Positions 23,256-31,744 of a DNA stretch of 33,420 bases are shown in pieces. Below the pieces are notes generated by a model that saw nothing but the letters and a program-made list of their open reading frames with translations, did no database searches and was not told the origin of the DNA. Numbering within the stretch: the stretch's first letter is position 1; each line of letters opens with the position of its first letter. Made by a program: the position numbers and the translations under genes. Origin of the DNA: Hyphomicrobiales bacterium (GTDB lineage: Bacteria > Pseudomonadota > Alphaproteobacteria > Rhizobiales > Rhizobiaceae). Location: assembly GCA_030456445.1 (NCBI GenBank), contig JAKDNM010000028.1, forward strand, positions 1-33,420, given 5' to 3'.

Positions 23256-24737
23256 CTATTTGGCGAGCCGGCGCAAAAGCAGCGGCGCGAGAAGGAACAG
23301 GGCCGCCACGATCAACAGGACGGTCGACAGCGGCGTGCCGATGAGCACTGCCGGATTGCCCTGGCCGGCGGCGAGCGCCGTGCGCAACTGCACCTCGGCC
23401 ATCGGCCCGAGGATAAGGCCGATTAAGACCGGCGCGATGGGGAAGTCGTAGACGCGCATCACGTAGCCCATGATGCCGATGGCGACCATGATGACGAGAT
23501 CCGCGACCTGTCCCGAAATGCCCCAGATGCCGATCATCGCGAAGATCAGGATGCCGGCGTAAAGCTGCGGGCGTGGAATCAGGAGCAGGCGCACCCAGAC
23601 ACCGACGAGCGGCAGGTTGAGGACCAGCAGCATGAAATTGCCCACATAAAGCGAGGCGATCAGACCCCAGATGAGATCCGGATTGGAGGTGAACAGGAAC
23701 GGTCCCGGCTGCAAGCCGTAGTTCTGGAAGGCAGCCAGCAGGACCGCGGCTGTAGCGGAAGTCGGCAGTCCCAGTGTCAAAAGAGGAACCAGAATGCCGG
23801 CCGCCGCGGCGTTGTTGGCCGCTTCCGGGCCGGCGACGCCTTCGATCGCGCCCTTGCCGAATTCGTCCTTGTACTTGGTGAGCTTGCGCTCGATCGTATA
23901 GCTCAGCATGGTCGGGATTTCCGAACCACCCGCCGGCAGCGCGCCGATGGGAAAGCCGAGCGCCGTGCCGCGAAGCCACGGTCCCCACGAGCGCTTCCAG
24001 TCTTCCCTGGTCATGAAGGCAAAGCCCTTGATGGGAATGATCTCGTCGTGACCCGGCCGGAAGCGGCTGGCGACGAAGAGGATTTCGCCGACGGCGAAAA
24101 GCGACACCAGGACAACGGTGAGGTCGATGCCGTCGAGCAGTTCTGGGCGGCCGAAGACCAGACGCGGAGCGCCGGTCATCTTGTCGATACCGACGACGCC
24201 AAGGGCCAGGCCGACGAAAAGCGAGATGAAGCCGCGAACGCGCGACGAGCCCATGACCACGGCAGCGGAGGTGAAGGCGACCACGGTGAGCGCGAAATAG
24301 TCGGACGGTTTGAACACAAAAGCGATCTCGGCGATGGTGGGCGCCGCGAAGGTCAGCAGGATCGTGGCGATGGTGCCGGCGATGAAGGAGCCGATGGCGG
24401 CGGTGGCGAGCGCCGCCGCGCCGCGGCCGTTACGGGCCATCTTGTTTCCCTCGAGCGCGGTCATCATGGAGCCGGCTTCGCCCGGCGTGTTGATAAGGAT
24501 CGAGGTGGTGGAGCCGCCATACATCGCCCCGTAAAGAACGCCGGCGAACATGATGAAGGCGGAAGTCGGGGCGACCGATATGGTCACCGGCAGCAACAGG
24601 GCGATGGTAAGCGCGGGTCCGATGCCCGGCAACACGCCGATGGCCGTGCCGAGGACGGAGCCAAGCAGCGCATAAAAGAGGTTCATGGGTTGCAGGGCGA
24701 CGCCAAATCCCTGCATGAGCAACTCGAAAGAATGCAT
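23256..24737 (-). CDS. Tripartite tricarboxylate transporter permease TctA
   Basis: This 493-residue, roughly twelve-helix inner-membrane protein has the family motifs [20 protein letters not shown] (33-52) and [20 protein letters not shown] (70-89), followed by [18 protein letters not shown]. It is the large permease subunit that moves an organic acid with ions, using the TctC protein encoded upstream. It starts one base after the tctB stop. It differs from the TctA at 15251-17233 in ending after the TctA domain with a short basic tail (LLLRRLAK), so the two sets are not a recent duplication. Confidence 0.95.
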   Translation of the reverse strand: MHSFELLMQGFGVALQPMNLFYALLGSVLGTAIGVLPGIGPALTIALLLPVTISVAPTSAFIMFAGVLYGAMYGGSTTSILINTPGEAGSMMTALEGNKMARNGRGAAALATAAIGSFIAGTIATILLTFAAPTIAEIAFVFKPSDYFALTVVAFTSAAVVMGSSRVRGFISLFVGLALGVVGIDKMTGAPRLVFGRPELLDGIDLTVVLVSLFAVGEILFVASRFRPGHDEIIPIKGFAFMTREDWKRSWGPWLRGTALGFPIGALPAGGSEIPTMLSYTIERKLTKYKDEFGKGAIEGVAGPEAANNAAAAGILVPLLTLGLPTSATAAVLLAAFQNYGLQPGPFLFTSNPDLIWGLIASLYVGNFMLLVLNLPLVGVWVRLLLIPRPQLYAGILIFAMIGIWGISGQVADLVIMVAIGIMGYVMRVYDFPIAPVLIGLILGPMAEVQLRTALAAGQGNPAVLIGTPLSTVLLIVAALFLLAPLLLRRLAK

Positions 24738-24738
24738 G

Positions 24739-25266
24739 TCAGATCGCCGCTATCGGCAGGAAACCGCCTAGCTGTAGCCCGAGCCGCGTAAAAAGCAGCC
24801 ACGAGGCCGCGCCTAGGAGCGCGCCATAGACGAAATCGAGCCACATCTTTTCGGATTGGAAGGCACGTGCGACCAGCACGAAGCTCAGCATCGCCGTGAT
24901 CGGCAAGCCCAGAGGCTTCATGGTGAAGATCGGGACGATCGCCGCGGCAAGCGCGGTGACCAGGGCGACGGGATTGGCTTTTTCATGGCCGGATGCGTCT
25001 TCGGCATCCTGCGGCTCGAACTTTTCGCCCCGGGCGATCTGGACAAGCAGCGCTATGCCGAGAACGACGAGGCCGCCGCCGGCAACGGTAACGAACATGC
25101 CGGGTCCGATGGCTGCGTAGCGGGCGCCCTGGGGCAGTTGGGCGGATCCGTAAAGACACACGCAACCCAGTGCGATAACGGCGCCGCCCAGCCACCAGGG
25201 CCGGGGGGCGGCGCCGCCGTCCCCCGAACCGGTGCCCTCTAAGGGGATTTCCGGGTTATTTGACAA
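24739..25266 (-). CDS. Tripartite tricarboxylate transporter small permease TctB
   Basis: This 175-residue small membrane subunit has about four to five helices: near 24-42 ([17 protein letters not shown]), near 58-78, near 98-118, and a C-terminal pair including [16 protein letters not shown]. An acidic loop ([14 protein letters not shown]) separates the second and third. The likely start is TTG at 25266, overlapping the end of tctC by 11 bases; no in-frame ATG occurs before the first helix. It partners the TctA encoded immediately downstream. Confidence 0.88.
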   Translation of the reverse strand: MSNNPEIPLEGTGSGDGGAAPRPWWLGGAVIALGCVCLYGSAQLPQGARYAAIGPGMFVTVAGGGLVVLGIALLVQIARGEKFEPQDAEDASGHEKANPVALVTALAAAIVPIFTMKPLGLPITAMLSFVLVARAFQSEKMWLDFVYGALLGAASWLLFTRLGLQLGGFLPIAAI

Positions 25267-26212
25267 GCCCGGCGTCCTTCAGGATGCCGCTGATGCGGGT
25301 GGTTTCATCGGCTATGAACTTGCCGAACTCGTCGCCGCCCATATAGTAATCCTGCCAGCCCTGGGTCTGGAGAACTTTCTTCCAGGCATCGCTTTCGCTC
25401 AGCTTTTTGAAGTTCTCGACCCACATCTTGTAATTATCCTCGGGCATGTCGGGGGCACCGAGGAACCCGCGCCAGTTGGCGACCTCGACATTGTAGCCGG
25501 CCTCCTTGAAGGTTGGCGCGTCGATGCCTTTCTGCCGCTCGGGAGAGGTGATGCCAAGGATGCGGATGCGGCCCTGGTCGGCGAACTGCGCAAATTCGGA
25601 AACGCCCGAAATGCCGGCGGCGAACGTACCGTTCACGATGCTGGTGACGGTTTCGGCGCCGGAGGCCTGCGGGATGTAGTTGAGGTCGGTCACTTTCACG
25701 CCGGCTTCCTGGGCGAGGCGGGCAAGCGTGATCTGATCGACGCCGCCGGCCGAACCGCCGCCGACCGCCGTTGCGCCCGGATCTTTCTTCAGTGCCGCCA
25801 CGAAGTCCTTCAGCGTCTTGTAGGGCGAATCCGCCTTGACCGCGATCACGTCGTATTCAGCCGTGAGCCGGGCGACGGGCCGGAACTTGCTCAGGTCCAC
25901 CGGCGACTTGTTCATGCTGATGGCGCCGACCGTTATGGCGCCGAACACAGCCAGCGCATCCTTCTCGCCGGCAGCCGAATTCTGGAACTGTGCAAGGCCG
26001 ATCGTGCCGCCTGCACCGCCGACATTGCTGAAATTGACGCCGCCCGTATAGATGCCGGCATCGGCCATGGCCTGCATGGCCTGGCGGCCCGTCCCGTCCC
26101 AGCCGCCGCCCGGATTGGCGGGGATCATGACCTTGACCTGCGCCTGCGCTGCGCCACTCAGGGCAAAGCTTGCCAGCACGGCGATCGGCAAAAAGGCTTT
26201 TTTCCAACTCAT
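25256..26212 (-). CDS. TctC-type tripartite tricarboxylate transporter substrate-binding protein
   Basis: This 318-residue periplasmic binding protein has a clear signal peptide, MSWKKAFLPIAVLASFALS, cleaved after GAAQA near residue 24. The mature part starts VKVMIPANPGGGWDGTGRQ, the Bug-family ligand loop. Further family features are GGSAGGVDQITLARLAQEAG near 154-173 and a C-terminal MGGDEFGKFIADE. GGAGGAG lies about seven bases before the ATG. It is the first gene of the tctC-tctB-tctA-prpD-lyase operon, so its ligand is probably the acid degraded by the two enzymes. The sequence is well diverged from the TctC at 17304-18260. Confidence 0.93.
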   Translation of the reverse strand: MSWKKAFLPIAVLASFALSGAAQAQVKVMIPANPGGGWDGTGRQAMQAMADAGIYTGGVNFSNVGGAGGTIGLAQFQNSAAGEKDALAVFGAITVGAISMNKSPVDLSKFRPVARLTAEYDVIAVKADSPYKTLKDFVAALKKDPGATAVGGGSAGGVDQITLARLAQEAGVKVTDLNYIPQASGAETVTSIVNGTFAAGISGVSEFAQFADQGRIRILGITSPERQKGIDAPTFKEAGYNVEVANWRGFLGAPDMPEDNYKMWVENFKKLSESDAWKKVLQTQGWQDYYMGGDEFGKFIADETTRISGILKDAGLVK

Positions 26213-26529
26213 CGAGGGTCTCCTCCATTGATCTTCTGTGCCTCGGTTACGGAACCTGCGCCCCGCCGGCCGATTGCGGTCAATCCGTCTGTGGTTTTTC
26301 GTCGACGGAAATTGACTATAAATTTGCTAGCATGCGTGAAAAATCGGAGCAATGGCCGTTGTCGTCCGGCAATGGGGAGCCGGACAGGCGATCGCGTCAA
26401 GGCGGCCTTCCACGGCAAGGCACCACGGGCTGGCTGCGGGTCATCTTGACCAGAGGCGCTAAGAGACCGCTCTCGCCATAGTCCAAACCCGAGCAGCAGA
26501 TGATGCGCGGGTTGTGATGCAGAAGCGAT
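26213..26529. promoter_or_regulatory. Gene-free stretch upstream of the second tct operon
   Basis: These 317 bases hold no convincing gene; short open frames on both strands lack ribosome sites and family resemblance. The 26300-26345 patch is unusually AT-rich for this genome and contains TATAGT on the minus strand (26315-26320), a possible -10 for the tctC operon. The hexamer 17 bases upstream is TTTTTC, a poor -35. No clear operator palindrome or terminator was seen. Confidence 0.3.
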
Positions 26530-27078
26530 TCAGCGGAACGGGTCCCCGGCGCCTTCCGGCAGCGGAACCTGAAAGCCGACGATCGTCATGGATATCAACG
26601 TATAGTAGCCGAGAATCCCGGTAAGATCGACGACGCCCCGCTCGCCCACAGTGTCGGTCGCCATCCGATAGGTCCGGTCAGACGTCTTGCGGTCCTGGAC
26701 AAGCTCCCGCGAGAACGCAAAGACGGCACGTTCGTCATCATGCTCGAATTCAGGATTTCCGCCGGTTCGGATTGCCTCGATGACGGCTGGATCGACACCG
26801 GCTTCGGCTGCGATCGGCGCATGCACCGCCCATTCGAAACCAGCCTGCCAATGTGCGCCGACCACCAGGATGGCCAGCTCGCTCAGCCGTGGGGCCAGAG
26901 AGCTGTGATAGCGGCAGAAAGCGCCCAGAGCCTGCGCCTTCTCCGCCAGGTCCGGGCTGCGCAGCCAGACGCGTAGCGGGCCCTCGACTTTGCCGCGCGG
27001 TCCCGAAATGATGGCATCGTGGACCCGCCTTTGTTCGGCCGACATGGATTCAGGCATGAGATCGAGCAGACGTTTCAT
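26530..27078 (-). CDS. Carboxymuconolactone decarboxylase family protein
   Basis: This 182-residue all-helical protein is in the CMD/AhpD fold family. HWQAGFEWAVHAPIA (76-90) carries Glu82, Trp83 and His86 in the EWxxH pattern of the gamma-carboxymuconolactone decarboxylase branch. The CxxC pair of AhpD peroxidase partners is absent, so a thiol peroxidase role is unlikely. The start at 27078 has AGGA eight bases upstream; an earlier in-frame start is unsupported. It is transcribed in the same direction as the iron ABC genes, about 150 bases downstream of them. The reaction is unknown, and decarboxylase naming reflects the family only. Confidence 0.85.
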   Translation of the reverse strand: MKRLLDLMPESMSAEQRRVHDAIISGPRGKVEGPLRVWLRSPDLAEKAQALGAFCRYHSSLAPRLSELAILVVGAHWQAGFEWAVHAPIAAEAGVDPAVIEAIRTGGNPEFEHDDERAVFAFSRELVQDRKTSDRTYRMATDTVGERGVVDLTGILGYYTLISMTIVGFQVPLPEGAGDPFR

Positions 27079-27231
27079 GAGATTTCCTGGAGGATGGATA
27101 GGACGGTTGCCGCGGGCCGCAACTGGTTCAGTCGGGATATTAGCCCATGACCGGTCGGTCGGCATAGGAGACTCCGGCATACGCGACGGCCGCCCCCGCG
27201 TCGTTGCGCGTTGCGGCCGAGTGTCAATATC

Positions 27232-28329
27232 CTATTGGAGGACGTGCGCGGTCCCGCGCACCACGACCCGGACGATATCTCCGACGGAGCGGGCCTCGAT
27301 TCCGGGGCCCTTCAAGACAAGCGGAACTTCGTAGCCGGGGCGGTCCGGGTCGTTCAAAAGCTTGACGGCAATCGTGGATGTAGCACCGGCGAATTCCACC
27401 TCCGACACCACGCCCGAAGCCGCACCCGAAACCGCACCCATGAGTTCGTCGGATGTGGTCGTCGCGTCATTCTCCTGCAAGGCAGGCTGCAAAATCACCT
27501 GTTCGGGCCTCAGCATGATGCGGGCATTTTCCTGCGTTTCAGCCATGTCGACGGCAATGCGGCCGAGCGGCGTTTGCGCGAAACCATCGGCGACGGGTGC
27601 CGAAAACACGATGGCGTCACCGAGGAATTCGGCCACCATCCGGCTGGCGGGCTTCATATAGAGATCGCGCGGCTTGCCCACCTGAAGGAATTTCCCCTCG
27701 CGCATTACCGCCACCTGATCGGCAAAGGATAGCGCCTCGGCCTGGTCGTGCGTCACCAGTATCGTCGTGATGCGGGCGGCCTCCAGCAACCGCTCCACCG
27801 CCTTGCGCATCGTGGCCCGCAGGCCCGTATCCAGAGCCGAGAACGGCTCGTCCAACAGCATCAGCCTCGGCTTCATCGCCATGGCCCGGGCCAGCGCGAC
27901 GCGCTGCTGCTGCCCGCCGGAAAGCTGGTGGGGCCGCCTGCTCAGGCACTCGCTGCCAAGCCCGACCGTTTGGATCAGTTCTCCGATCACCTTCTCGCGA
28001 TGCACATCCTTGCGGGAAAGCCCGAAGCCGATATTTTCCGCCACCGTCAGATGGGGAAACAGGGCGCCGTCCTGCATCACCACGCCGATGCCGCGCCGGT
28101 AGGCCGGGACGCAGAGTTTGCCGTCCGCCAGCGTCCGGCCATCCATTGCAATGATGCCTTCGTGAGGGGTCTCGAAGCCTGCAATCAGCCGCAGCAGCGT
28201 GGTCTTGCCGCATCCGGAAGGCCCGACGATGGCTGTGCGGCTGCCGGCCGCGACCTCGAGGTCCACGCCGTCGAGCGCCGTCACGGCGCCATATCGCCGC
28301 TTGACGTTCTTTAGCTCCAGGACGCTCAA
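27232..28329 (-). CDS. fbpC: Ferric iron ABC transporter ATP-binding protein (FbpC type)
   Basis: This 365-residue ATPase has Walker [10 protein letters not shown] (36-44), Q-loop Gln86 ([14 protein letters not shown]), signature LSGGQ (136-140), Walker B LMLLDEP (156-162) and switch His194 (VTHDQAEAL). A C-terminal TOBE-like regulatory domain (about 250-365) follows, including [12 protein letters not shown]. It starts with TTG, overlapping the permease stop by four bases (TTGA), with GGATGG upstream; no ATG fits. Together with the permease and binding protein it forms an importer of the Fbp/Sfu type. Putrescine- or thiamine-type ATPases look similar, but the binding protein decides for iron. 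Confidence 0.88.
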   Translation of the reverse strand: MSVLELKNVKRRYGAVTALDGVDLEVAAGSRTAIVGPSGCGKTTLLRLIAGFETPHEGIIAMDGRTLADGKLCVPAYRRGIGVVMQDGALFPHLTVAENIGFGLSRKDVHREKVIGELIQTVGLGSECLSRRPHQLSGGQQQRVALARAMAMKPRLMLLDEPFSALDTGLRATMRKAVERLLEAARITTILVTHDQAEALSFADQVAVMREGKFLQVGKPRDLYMKPASRMVAEFLGDAIVFSAPVADGFAQTPLGRIAVDMAETQENARIMLRPEQVILQPALQENDATTTSDELMGAVSGAASGVVSEVEFAGATSTIAVKLLNDPDRPGYEVPLVLKGPGIEARSVGDIVRVVVRGTAHVLQ

Positions 28330-29915
28330 CGCCCCGCCATCCGCTTGGATTGCACATGCAGGAGCCATGTAAACGGCAGCGAGATCAAAACCATGACCAG
28401 CGCATAAGGCGCCGCCGCCGCATAGTCCAGTTCGCCGCTCAACGCCCAAAAGCCCATTGCCAGCGTACGGGTTCCATTGGGGGCGAGCATCTGGGTCGCG
28501 GGCAGTTCGTTCATGATCCCGAGCGACGACATCGCCATGCCGGCCGCCGCGCCCGGCGCAGCCAGCCGGATGGTCGTTGCCCACAGGGCGCGGACGGGCG
28601 ACCGTCCCAGACTGGCCGCGGCATGTTCCAGTTCCACCGGAGCCTGGGCGATCGAGGCGCGCAGGCTGAGCAGCGACCGAGGCAGGAACATCAGGGCGTA
28701 GGCGAGGAGGATCGTCGTCATCGTCTGGTAGAGCGGCAGCGCCACGCGCACGGTGATCGTCACCAGCGCGAGCGCCACCACCACGCCCGGCAGGGAGCCG
28801 ACGACGTAGTTGGTGCCCTCGAGCACGCGCTGCAGCCTTCCCGGAGCACGGTTCGACAGCCATCCCATCGGTACGGCCATCGCGGTCGTCAGCAAGCCGC
28901 CCAGCACCGCCAGGACAATTGTCTGGCCGAGCGCCAGTCCGATGGCGTCGACGCGCCAGACCGCGGCACCCCCGATCGCCAGCCAGCGGCCGATCGTCGC
29001 CAGCGGAACGCCGAGAGAAAGCGCGGCCGTCAAGGCCATCAGAGACAGGCAAGGGATCGTCGATCCGCCGAGGCGCGCCTTCACCAGATTGCGCGGAGCG
29101 CCGGACCCGACGCGGGAATAACGGCTATTCCCACGCACAGCGGCCTCGATGGCCAGCAGCCCGAGGCAGCAGGCCACCAGCACTCCCGCCAGCATCGTCG
29201 CCGCCGGGCCGTTGAAGGTGGACTGGAACTGGTCGACGATGGCTGTCGTGAACGTGTCGTAGCGGACGAAGACATAGAGGCCGTATTCCGCCAGAAGATG
29301 CAGGCCCACCAGCAGGGCTCCCCCGCAAAGCGCCAGCCGCAATTGCGGCAGCACGACCCGCAGGAACACAAGCCGCGGAGCGAAGCCCAGCGAGGCCGCG
29401 GCATCTTCGAGCGCGGGGTCCAACCGGCGCAGCGTGGCGGCGACCGGCAGGTAAACGAACGGGAAATAGGCGAGGACCGAAATCAGGATGCTGGCCAAAG
29501 GCCCCTCGAACCCCGGTATCAGCGTAACCCAGGCATAGCTGTGCACGAAGGCGGGGACCGCCAGCGGAGCGACGCAGAGCCAGGCCCAGTAGCGCCTTCC
29601 GGGCAGGTCGCTGCGTTCGGTCAGCCATGCCAGCGCCACCGCCAGGACCATGGAGGAGGGGATTGCGAAGAACAGCAGCAGGCCGGTGTTCCAAAGAAGC
29701 TCGCCGACGCGAGGCCGGAAGATGAGCGATGCGGAGATTTCCCATCCGGTCTGCCACGCGACCCAGACGATGAACCCGACCGGCACCAACGCGAGCAGCG
29801 ACACCAGGCCTGCCGCGATCTGCATCCAGGGCGCCTGTCGCCCGCTGCGATCCAGCCTCGTTAGCCGGTTCGCTGGGGACGACTGCAATGCTTCGTTGGC
29901 TGATGCAAACATCAT
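28326..29915 (-). CDS. fbpB: Ferric iron ABC transporter permease (FbpB type, fused double permease)
   Basis: This roughly 529-residue inner-membrane protein has two tandem permease halves of about six helices each, as in FbpB/SfuB. Each half ends in an EAA-type loop: [20 protein letters not shown] in the first, [20 protein letters not shown] in the second. The start is uncertain. Two adjacent ATG codons (29915, 29912) are preferred, but an in-frame GTG at 29936 is possible and no close ribosome site marks any of them. It moves Fe3+ from the binding protein to the cytoplasm, driven by the overlapping ATPase gene product. Confidence 0.88.
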   Translation of the reverse strand: MMFASANEALQSSPANRLTRLDRSGRQAPWMQIAAGLVSLLALVPVGFIVWVAWQTGWEISASLIFRPRVGELLWNTGLLLFFAIPSSMVLAVALAWLTERSDLPGRRYWAWLCVAPLAVPAFVHSYAWVTLIPGFEGPLASILISVLAYFPFVYLPVAATLRRLDPALEDAAASLGFAPRLVFLRVVLPQLRLALCGGALLVGLHLLAEYGLYVFVRYDTFTTAIVDQFQSTFNGPAATMLAGVLVACCLGLLAIEAAVRGNSRYSRVGSGAPRNLVKARLGGSTIPCLSLMALTAALSLGVPLATIGRWLAIGGAAVWRVDAIGLALGQTIVLAVLGGLLTTAMAVPMGWLSNRAPGRLQRVLEGTNYVVGSLPGVVVALALVTITVRVALPLYQTMTTILLAYALMFLPRSLLSLRASIAQAPVELEHAAASLGRSPVRALWATTIRLAAPGAAAGMAMSSLGIMNELPATQMLAPNGTRTLAMGFWALSGELDYAAAAPYALVMVLISLPFTWLLHVQSKRMAGR

Positions 29916-29973
29916 CTTGAAAGAACACGCTCCCACGAGAGGACAGTTCGCGGGAGCATCGCCGAAAACCTGC

Positions 29974-30081
29974 TAGAGCGCCGTGCGTCCATTCGGACGC
30001 ACAAAGGACGCTCTAACACTTTGAATCTGCTGCATCGTGCTTGCCGAAACCGGTTCCGGTTTCGGGCCGATGCAGTAGCAG
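29974..30081. repeat. Mosaic palindromic intergenic repeat between fbpA and fbpB
   Basis: Two nested hairpins fill the gap. In the first, TAGAGCG (29974-29980) pairs with CGCTCTA (30009-30015) around an inner stem GTGCGTCC (29983-29990) with GGACGCAC (29995-30002). In the second, TGCATCG (30031-30037) pairs with CGATGCA (30068-30074) around CCGAAACCGG (30044-30053) with CCGGTTTCGG (30056-30065). Sequences of this type are abundant between genes in Rhizobium and relatives. Lying after the binding-protein gene, they may stabilise its message and lower permease expression. Confidence 0.7.
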
Positions 30082-30108
30082 CGGTCAGGCGTCGGCACAA
30101 GCCGCCCT

Positions 30109-31110
30109 TCAGAGCAATCCGGCCGCCGTCATCAGATCGGTGACCTTCTTGCTGTTCAGGTTGGCCGGCTCGACTTTCGGCGCGTCGAGTTCCTTGAGCG
30201 GAACGAGGGCGGGATTGGATTCGGCATCCTTCCCGACAGCATACTCAAAAGACGTGCCGTTCTTCAGTATGTCCTGGCCGCCCTTGCCCGTCACCCACTT
30301 GATGAAGGCCTGGGCCTCTTTCGGGTGCTTGCTGGAGGCCAGCACCCCGCCGCCCGAGATCGACACGAAGGCGCCGGGATCCTCGTTCCTGAAATAATGC
30401 AGTTCGACATTCTTGCTGTTTTCGCCGGTCTTGGCGCGGTCGCCGAAGAGATAATAATGATAGATGAGGCCGCCATCGATCTCGCCCGCGTTGACCGCTT
30501 TCATCACCGTGCTGTTTCCGCGGTAGGGCTTGAAGTTCTCCTTCATCGCCCTCAGCCAGTCGGCCGTCGCCTGTTCGCCTTTCAGTTCGAGCAGCGCGCC
30601 GACAATCGCCTGGAAATCGGCACCCGACGGCGAAGCACCCCAGCGCCCCTTCCACATGGGATCGGCGAGGTCGAGCATCGACTTCGGCAACTGGTCCGCG
30701 GTCAGCTTCGATTTATTGTAGGCGAAGACGGTGGAGCGGGCGGCAATCCCGATCCAGTGGCCGTTCGCCGGACGATACTGTTCCCCGACCTGTGCCAGCG
30801 TATCGGCGTCGAGCGGGGCAAACAGTCCGGCCGCGTCGACCAGGGCCATCGCCGGCGAATTTTCGGTGAGGAATACATCCGCCGGCGAGTTCGCGCCTTC
30901 CGCGACGATCTGGTTGCCGAACTCGGCGTCACCGCCATTTCGCACTGTAACCTTGATGCCGGTTTCCTTGGTGAAGCCGTCGACCCATGCCTTGGCCAGG
31001 CTTTCATGCTGCGCATTGTAGACGAGAATCCCGTCATCCTGTGCCGACGCGGTCGACGCGATCATGGCAAGCGCAAGCGCTCCGGCGATACTGGCGAGTG
31101 TCTGTCTCAT
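30109..31110 (-). CDS. fbpA: Ferric iron ABC transporter substrate-binding protein (FbpA type)
   Basis: This 333-residue periplasmic protein has a signal peptide (MRQTLASIAGALALAMIAST, cleavage after ASA near residue 23). The expected Fe3+ ligands of transferrin-like FbpA are present: His35 in YNAQHE, Glu83 in DVFLTENSPA, and the Tyr219/Tyr220 pair in IYHYYLF. GGAG lies about seven bases before the ATG. It is the first gene of the operon, and a RirA-type iron box lies 51-65 bases upstream, so low iron should induce it. The gene is complete. Specificity for free Fe3+ versus a small chelate cannot be read from sequence. Confidence 0.92.
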   Translation of the reverse strand: MRQTLASIAGALALAMIASTASAQDDGILVYNAQHESLAKAWVDGFTKETGIKVTVRNGGDAEFGNQIVAEGANSPADVFLTENSPAMALVDAAGLFAPLDADTLAQVGEQYRPANGHWIGIAARSTVFAYNKSKLTADQLPKSMLDLADPMWKGRWGASPSGADFQAIVGALLELKGEQATADWLRAMKENFKPYRGNSTVMKAVNAGEIDGGLIYHYYLFGDRAKTGENSKNVELHYFRNEDPGAFVSISGGGVLASSKHPKEAQAFIKWVTGKGGQDILKNGTSFEYAVGKDAESNPALVPLKELDAPKVEPANLNSKKVTDLMTAAGLL

Positions 31111-31160
31111 GAAGGCTCCACGGTTTCGGTGCGAGAATGCGCCGCCGACAAGAAGATACC

Positions 31161-31176
31161 TGACTTATTCTGTCAA
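31161..31176 (-). promoter_or_regulatory. RirA-type iron-responsive (IRO) box overlapping a -35
   Basis: TGACTTATTCTGTCA (31161-31175) fits the TGA-N9-TCA iron-responsive operator known for RirA in Rhizobium. On the minus strand it overlaps TTGACA (31176-31171), a perfect -35 for fbpA. The matching -10 at 17-base spacing would be TCTTGT (31153-31148), which is weak. Iron-dependent repression of fbpABC is inferred. Confidence 0.6.
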
Positions 31177-31260
31177 GTAATGCCGGTCCCGATTGCGCGG
31201 GCAAATTCACGTTCGGCCATGAATTCCTGGATTTCGCCGTGTTTGCTACAGAGATGCGTC

Positions 31261-31540
31261 GTTCTGTCGCAAAAATACGGCCCCGCCCAAATGCGTCCAT
31301 CGAGGCGACCGAGAAGGCCTTTCCGGCACTTCGGGTTCGGTCCATGCCCGGCTTCAAGTCGATGGCATGCGCCGAGGTCGTTCTCACTGGAATCGAGATG
31401 GTTCACATGATGCGCAAGCAACAGGCGAGGTTTGCATTCAATCCACGTCCGTCGATCGCAGGACAATCCGAAATCCTTGCTGCCTGATCATCGGCGCGAG
31501 AACGCTTCCTCGTGGCCGAAATCACAATTTGCGACAGAAC
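31261..31540. mobile_element. Internally deleted IS6-family element
   Basis: The 13-bp terminal inverted repeats GTTCTGTCGCAAA (31261-31273) and TTTGCGACAGAAC (31528-31540) are perfect and resemble the GGTTCTGTTGCAAA ends of IS6-family elements. Only about 280 bases separate the outer ends, against roughly 0.8 to 1 kb for a complete member. Inside is the C-terminal part of an IS6-type transposase on the plus strand. No 8-bp target duplication is evident in the flanks. It cannot move by itself, but it keeps both ends and could be mobilised by a related transposase. Confidence 0.72.
31314..31487 (+). pseudogene. IS6-family transposase, C-terminal remnant
   Basis: Only the last 50 or so codons are recognisable: VRSMPGFKSMACAEVVLTGI followed by EMVHMMRKQQARFAFNP and the end SEILAA. 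This matches the PMxGFKS...GIEL.H.IRKGQ tail of IS6-family transposases (family memory). The DDE catalytic core and N-terminal helix-turn-helix are missing, evidently through an internal deletion whose left edge is near 31310-31335. The TGA stop is 41 bases from the right terminal repeat, as expected for an intact right end. Confidence 0.7.
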
Positions 31541-31744
31541 CAAAGCGGCGAGTCGACGACGGGAAGGCGCAGGTTCTTCTTCAATATGTCGGGCAGGGCC
31601 ACGCGATCGCTCCCCGCTGAAATTCGGCGCGTGGGTCGAGGCCGTTTTATGAGAGGCGGTCTTGCGGGCAATCTCATTTCGCCGGGGATCGCGGGCCATC
31701 CCGTGGGCTTCATGCATTGATTGCCGGCTCCCCTGCGGTTAACC
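31541..31744. other. Non-coding stretch right of the IS remnant
   Basis: No gene or strong hairpin was recognised between the IS right end and the start of the hypothetical membrane protein. Together with 31111-31260 and the IS remnant it forms a 634-base gap that holds only the iron box and the IS relic. Short open frames here lack codon bias and ribosome sites. Confidence 0.4.

Noticed and set aside
13293-26212. A recent tandem duplication giving the two Tct transporters.
   Set aside because: Binding proteins and permeases are strongly diverged, one set is fused and the other not, and gene order differs. Independent acquisition is likelier.
26170-26481. A plus-strand open frame in the gap upstream of the second tct operon.
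   Set aside because: It begins antisense inside tctC, has no ribosome site and no recognisable domain.
27232-31110. Thiamine or putrescine specificity for the ABC transporter.
   Set aside because: The binding protein has the FbpA Fe3+ ligand set (His35, Glu83, Tyr219, Tyr220) and an iron box lies upstream.
31173-31260. A short minus-strand peptide ending at 31173 just left of the IS remnant, possibly the tail of a gene cut by the element.
   Set aside because: Fewer than 30 codons with no family match; it also covers part of the iron box region, so coincidence is likelier.
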